DNA of 64,000 nt from Cryptomeria japonica (taxonomy: Eukaryota; Streptophyta; Pinopsida; Cupressales; Cupressaceae). The DNA lies in NCBI RefSeq assembly GCF_030272615.1, contig NC_081413.1, positions 446,938,538-447,002,537 on the forward strand, given 5' to 3'. Of this stretch, positions 60,001-64,000 are shown in pieces. Numbering within the stretch: position 1 is the first letter of the stretch; each line of letters starts with the position of its first letter. Under the pieces are notes generated by a model. That model was not told the DNA's origin and ran no database searches. It worked only from the letters and a program-made list of their open reading frames with translations. The position numbers and the translations under genes are program-made.

Positions 60001-60438
60001 GGAAAAACAATTTTGGATTTTAAGAAAATATACAGGGATACTTGCAACATAGACATCTTGACACAAGATATAGATTCAGAGATCAGCAAAACTCAAACTG
60101 AAATAAACAATGTTGCTGACAATTTGATAGGTACATCTGATTCATTTTTGGAGATAGAAAAGAAAATTGGAGATCTAGAAGAGAAAATTGACAAGTTAGA
60201 GAAGGACAAATAAAAGGTTAAGGATAAGGCAAAGAACTTGAAATGTAGACTTGGTCCCAAACTAGATTACCTCATTTCTTTGAGAAAAGAAATTTTTGAG
60301 GCTCTGGTTCCCAGACTTAAGACACCAGAAGAGCAAATACACATACTCACCGATATAGTTCAAAGAACCCAAGAGGCATTACAGGAAAGCATAAGATTCA
60401 GTGACAGCCTAAAACTGATTTTGACAAATATATTTTAG
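57005..60438 (+). pseudogene. Element F ORF2 (about 1,140 codons), function unknown
   Basis: The ATG at 57005 begins a frame with a TAG at 57053, then open 57101-58225. It goes on in the same frame to 58759, shifts by one base near 58750, and continues in one frame to 60438 with stops at 59491, 59691 and 60211. The N-terminal 380 codons look globular (HGEFFWLDSIHKITKEAVKV, TFRFGNFLVCLILYITKQVP). A basic Lys/Arg-rich stretch at about 58360-58500 could be nuclear-localising. A Thr/Glu/Lys-rich stretch at 59080-59500 is made of degenerate 'ETQ(I/T)EKP' units. The C-terminus (59716-60438) is helical coiled coil (LEIEKKIGDLEEKIDKLEK). No known domain is recognised; it is not pol. Confidence 0.7.
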
Positions 60439-60662
60439 ATTGTAACCCACCGGTTACAAGAATCCAGGCAGGACTCCATTAACAGTGAATGACAACCTTT
60501 GTCATTAATGTCAAAGGGGGAGTAGTAGAGATGAGAAAAATAAAAAAGTAGAGATCATCTACTCAGGGGGAGCACGCATCCGGTACAATTTTTGGCAAGA
60601 TTTTTGGACTTCAATTTTTGGATACATTCTTGAATTTTTCTCATGAGTGTTGTCATTAATGC

Positions 60663-60675
60663 CAAAGGGGGAGAT
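60663..60675 (+). promoter_or_regulatory. Polypurine tract of element F
   Basis: CAAAGGGGGAGAT directly before the right LTR; extra tracts lie at about 60511 (CAAAGGGGGAG) and 60563 (CAGGGGGAGC). Confidence 0.85.
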
Positions 60676-61461
60676 TGTTGCCAAATGCACACTCCAATGA
60701 GATATTATAGGTGATTGAAGGTATTGTCATTGATGGCAACCTTACAATCATGTGATACCGATAGGTAGACACCGACACTGGCACCGATAGACTCTACACC
60801 GGTACTGAAAAGGAAGATTACTGGCACCCTAGCCGACAACAATTTTGTATTAATGTATTTTGTAATTAATTGTAAAATCTTTTGTAAGCTGACATGGCGG
60901 ATTGTAATATGACTCATATATGTATGAGATCATTGTAGATCATTTAGGATAATGATAAGAAGTGAAATATGAATAGAAGGTAGCAGACCTAATATGCAAA
61001 TTAGTGGTTAAGGGTTTATGTATGTAGCAGAGCTTAAACCGGTACTGATTCTGGCATAGTAGATGCTAATCTAAATTAGTACAAGACATTGGATTAGTAT
61101 AATCCATTTTTGTAAGTCAGTGTGACTTCTTTTGTAATTAAGCAGCGAACTCTAGGCACTTAGCCTTCATGCATGTGCAAGCCCCCATTGTAGTAGTAAT
61201 ATTCTCTTATCGGCAAGTAAGTGAATATCGTGGGTCACAAATCCCACCGAGGTTTTTCCCACACTGGGTTTCCTCATTAAAATATTGTGTTATGGTGTTC
61301 TTTTCATGTTGTGGTTGTTATTCTTATTTGCTGCATTATTTCTGGTTTACCGGTACATAGTTTTAATATGCTTTTCATGTTATAAGTCAAGAAAATATTA
61401 TTACCGGTTAGATACCGATTCACCCCCCCCCCCCCTTTCAGTATCTTTGGGAATCCTAATA
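60676..61461 (+). repeat. Right LTR of element F (786 bp)
   Basis: TGTTGCCAAATGC...CCTAATA; the terminal CA has become TA. It keeps several intact ACCGGT sites. A run of 13 C at 61423-61435 is longer than in the left LTR. Confidence 0.93.
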
Positions 61462-61466
61462 GTGAG

Positions 61467-61697
61467 CAGTATTAATATTTATTGTTATATTGTAACAATG
61501 GTTCATTCAGTGGACTCTACAGAAAACATTAATTGACAGGCGTTGTCCAGGTTGGATGTCTTTCAAAGGGGGAGAATATGTATACAGGTTTAATGGCAAG
61601 TCTTGTGTGGGTCCCTTTGCTATTCTTGTCAAAGAGGGAGAAAGAGATGTCTCTGTGTGTTTTTTTGTATGTTCACATTAATTCCAAAGGGGGAGAT
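61467..61697 (+). promoter_or_regulatory. Element B 3' end with three polypurine-tract copies
   Basis: Three similar tracts: TTTCAAAGGGGGAGA (about 61561), TGTCAAAGAGGGAGA (about 61628) and TTCCAAAGGGGGAGA (61682-61696). Only the last touches the LTR. Multiple tracts are a Sirevirus hallmark. Confidence 0.8.
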
Positions 61698-64000
61698 TGT
61701 TGGCATTATTGTGACTGATGTCAACAAGTTGAAGGGATGCCAAAGAGGATGTAGAGAAACAAGTATTGCAAGTTGCATAAGTCATCATATCGGGATAACT
61801 CAGCCAATCAAGTGTTGTGCAGGTGATATCTTCTCTGGTGGTTTGCTCGGAATAACAAGGCCGATGTTAGGTCATGTGGAGTTTCTATCATGTTTTGTCT
61901 GATCAGGATCACAATTCTGAATACAAAAGCAAAGCCACACATAGGAATAATTGATAAAGGTGGAGTAAGAAGTTTGTGTTATGTCGATAGAGTAAACTAC
62001 TCTGACATCATTGTATCAGAATAGCTATGCCAACCAAGAGACCAAAGATGTGTATCAGAGTACCTATTGAAGGCAGAATGGCAACTTCCCACTATGTCGA
62101 CAGACCAAACTATTTTGATAGAGGAAAATGAAGAGATGACCCCTTGGTAAGTTTATCGGAATAACATATTCTGATGCCGATATGCTGAAGGACCATGGGT
62201 ATGTGATTTTGGAATAGCTATGCCAATGCTTGTTCATGTTGGGTCATTGGAATAAGTTTGTATTGATGGGTTAGTGTCTAGATGTTAATCCAATAGTGTT
62301 GGTTGTTCTGATGGGATTGTGTTCGAGGTAACTTATGTTGATAAGGTGTGTCAACATGGAGATTGTGTTTCGGGATAGCTTATGGCGATAAGAGAAATAA
62401 AAGGTGAGGTTATCATCGGAGTAACCTATGTTGATGAAGTTTGTCACCATGGAGTTTGAGTTTCGAAATACCTATGTCGATAAAGGGAGGTTGATAGTAT
62501 GTCATCAGAATGACTTATACTGTTGTTTCAACATGATTTTCCTATGTTGATAGTTAATGGTAATTCTGATATGTGGCCATCTAATCTAGAGGCTCTTTTT
62601 CAATATAACTATGGTGATGAACATGAGGAAAGAAAAATCCTATTGACAGAGTAGATCAGGATAAGTGTTTATTATCAACCTGATACATACAACATGTTCG
62701 TATAACATGAAGGTTAGTCACAACATGAAGATTAACTAATCTGAGTAGCCTGATTGTCCACATGGAATTTGACTGACCTTGACCATTTGATCTGGACAAA
62801 GAATATGAAGACATGTGGCTCCTTGGTGGACAAAACAAATCAAATAGGCAGAAGTTGGTGATGGTGGATCTCAGTATGGTAGTTGTCAATCCTGTCTGGA
62901 TAGGTCAATAGAGGATAGTAATCTCATTAATGGTGAACCTGTTGTAGCCCATTGATGGGCTCGAGATGATTGATAGAGGTAGGATAAAATCTATTGGATA
63001 GATCAAGCTTGCTAAAAATAGAAACCCAATGCAGAAAGTAAGCATAATAGAGCTAGACAAAGAGCAGAAAATAGAGCATGGTCATTCAATGCAAGTAGTT
63101 GATCCAAGGAGGTAAATCCAATCAATTGTAGAGCATATTCCTTAAGAATAGACTAAGATTACTAATTTTAGTAATCTATGTATAGAACTACCTGAAGACA
63201 GATAAAACACATTTAATTTGAGAGGCTAGTCTGAGATCCTACTAAAGATAGAGAATAAAATCTTATTGATATAGAGAGTTGACTGTAGGCAGAGTCAATT
63301 TGATGTGATTCAACACGAGTAAATGAGATAGGGATAGAGGTAAAAATAAAGACAACTCCACTAGTTGATAGGCTAGGTGTGTGAAGTGTTAAAATCATAT
63401 AGCTGCTAAGTGAAGAGATGAGAGTGTAGATAGAGAGAGTGTGAGAGAGAGAGAGAGAGAGAAGTTGCATAAATAGAGTAGAGAGGGCAATTGTAGTAGC
63501 AAAAAAATGAGAGTAGAATAGTCTGAGAAAGGTGAAGATGGGTCAAAGAGAAGAAGACAATCAGAGAAAGGGAGAAGAAAGAAATAGAGGAAGAATACCG
63601 ACAGACAAAGAGATCCTTTCTGAAAGTGTGAAAGATTTGTAAGTGTTAAAAAACACATTTGTAACAAGGTTTTATCATGGCATTGTAACAATGAAATATT
63701 ATTGTATTTCTCTGAATGGGTGCTCAGAGAAGGGGTAGGTGCTCCTTTGAGTAGGTTCTCATAAAACTAGGGGTTGGTTCTCCTTGAGTTGGTGCTAAGC
63801 ATATCAAGGGTTGGTGCTCCTTGGGTAGGTGGCCTAAAACATATTGTAAACTATTATTTACTGTGAGGCTGGATTGGAGTAGTAGACTCCAACAACTATT
63901 CTCACCAAGGTTTTTTCCACATTGGGTTTTCCTCATAAATTTGGTGTTATGTGATGTGCTCTTGTGTGTGCGTGTTTATGTTTGCATTATATCCTTAAAA
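61698..64000 (+). repeat. Right LTR of element B (cut by window end)
   Basis: Starts TGTTGGCATTATTGTG after the polypurine tract. The last part (63660-63960) matches the pattern of A's LTR end: 'gtaacaaggtt', the 'ccaaggttttttccacattggg' landmark and 'ggtgttatgtgatg'. It contains a degenerate 100-bp-scale repeat at about 62290-62520 ('acctatgttgat' + 'gtgtgtcaccatgga'), a GA repeat at 63441-63462, and four or five copies of 'ggggttggtgctccttgg' at 63732-63835. Confidence 0.85.

Larger units (their letters stand above)
54722..61461 (+). mobile_element. Element F: non-autonomous Sirevirus-like element with two non-pol ORFs
   Basis: 6.74 kb with LTRs (54722-55516 and 60676-61461) and target duplication GTGAG (54717-54721 and 61462-61466). 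It has an intact tRNA-iMet primer site, a gag-like ORF, an internal untranslated stretch, a second ORF of about 1,140 codons, multiple polypurine tracts and the right LTR. No protease, integrase, RT or RNase H. LTR divergence is several percent. Confidence 0.92.
21303..64000 (+). mobile_element. Element B: outer Ty1/copia Sirevirus-like retrotransposon, partial and heavily interrupted
   Basis: The visible pieces are gag (21303-23432), protease to integrase N-terminus (23433-24102), integrase core to RNase H (51001-53185), 3' noncoding DNA (54604-54716 and 61467-61697) and the first 2.3 kb of the right LTR (61698-64000). They read in copia order, gag-PR-IN-RT-RNH, on the plus strand. Each gap is filled by another element: A before gag, E inside integrase, an inverted LTR and F in the 3' region. 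The left LTR is not in the window because A inserted near the gag start and A's own left LTR runs off the edge. Coiled-coil gag, several CCHC knuckles and several polypurine tracts before the LTR are Sirevirus traits. It is the oldest layer. Confidence 0.85.

Noticed and set aside
61423-61435. C13 run as a special structure
   Set aside because: All copia LTRs here have a shorter C run at this place; the expansion looks like slippage.
63441-63462. GA repeats (also 19567-19581) as regulatory elements
   Set aside because: Simple sequence, no evidence for more than microsatellite expansion.

Overview
This window looks like gene-poor, repeat-dominated DNA from a large-genome seed plant, most probably a gymnosperm or conifer. 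The organism is an inference from element types and decay, not from a host gene. I see no intact host gene, tRNA or rRNA. Almost all 64 kb is explained by LTR retrotransposons nested inside one another. Translations and LTR comparisons were done by eye, so domain edges are approximate.

Layout. The outermost element is a Ty1/copia Sirevirus-like element, 'B'. Its gag starts at about 21303, its pol runs in pieces to 53185, and its right LTR starts at 61698 and leaves the window. Its left LTR must lie left of the window. Into B went: (1) copia element 'A' (1-21302, left LTR cut by the window edge), whose gag was later split by the Ty3/gypsy Tat-like element 'C' (2144-15896, target duplication CCTAC). 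(2) The very large Ty3/gypsy element 'E' (24103-50995, target duplication ACTCC), in the middle of B's pol. Element 'D' (39168-47736, target duplication AAACC) then inserted into E. (3) An inverted LTR relic (about 53221-54603). (4) Element 'F' (54722-61461, target duplication GTGAG), in B's 3' noncoding region. Removing each insertion plus one target copy reconnects the interrupted sequence: A's gag is back in frame, B's integrase reconnects, and so does the antisense mobile-domain gene in E.

Gene content. B and E carry recognisable gag-pol remnants. C carries gag, protease, an archaeal-type RNase H placed before RT, RT-RNase H and integrase. It then has an antisense gene (about 10470-9402) and a very long sense ORF (10698-about 14754) ending in coiled coil. 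E carries the second RNase H after RT-RNase H, plus an antisense plant-mobile-domain (MAIN/MAIL-like) gene that D split. A, D and F are non-autonomous: A has only a gag lacking its core; D has a nearly open 1,067-codon ORF with a retropepsin and a G-patch-like motif; F has a gag-like coiled-coil/four-zinc-knuckle ORF and a second ORF of about 1,140 codons of unknown function.

Decay and order. Most in-frame stops are TAG or TGA where CAG, CGA or TGG would be expected, as in methylated, deaminating DNA. LTR pairs differ by about 3% in D, a few percent in E, and roughly 10% in C and A. This agrees with the nesting order: B oldest, then A and C, then E, with D youngest.
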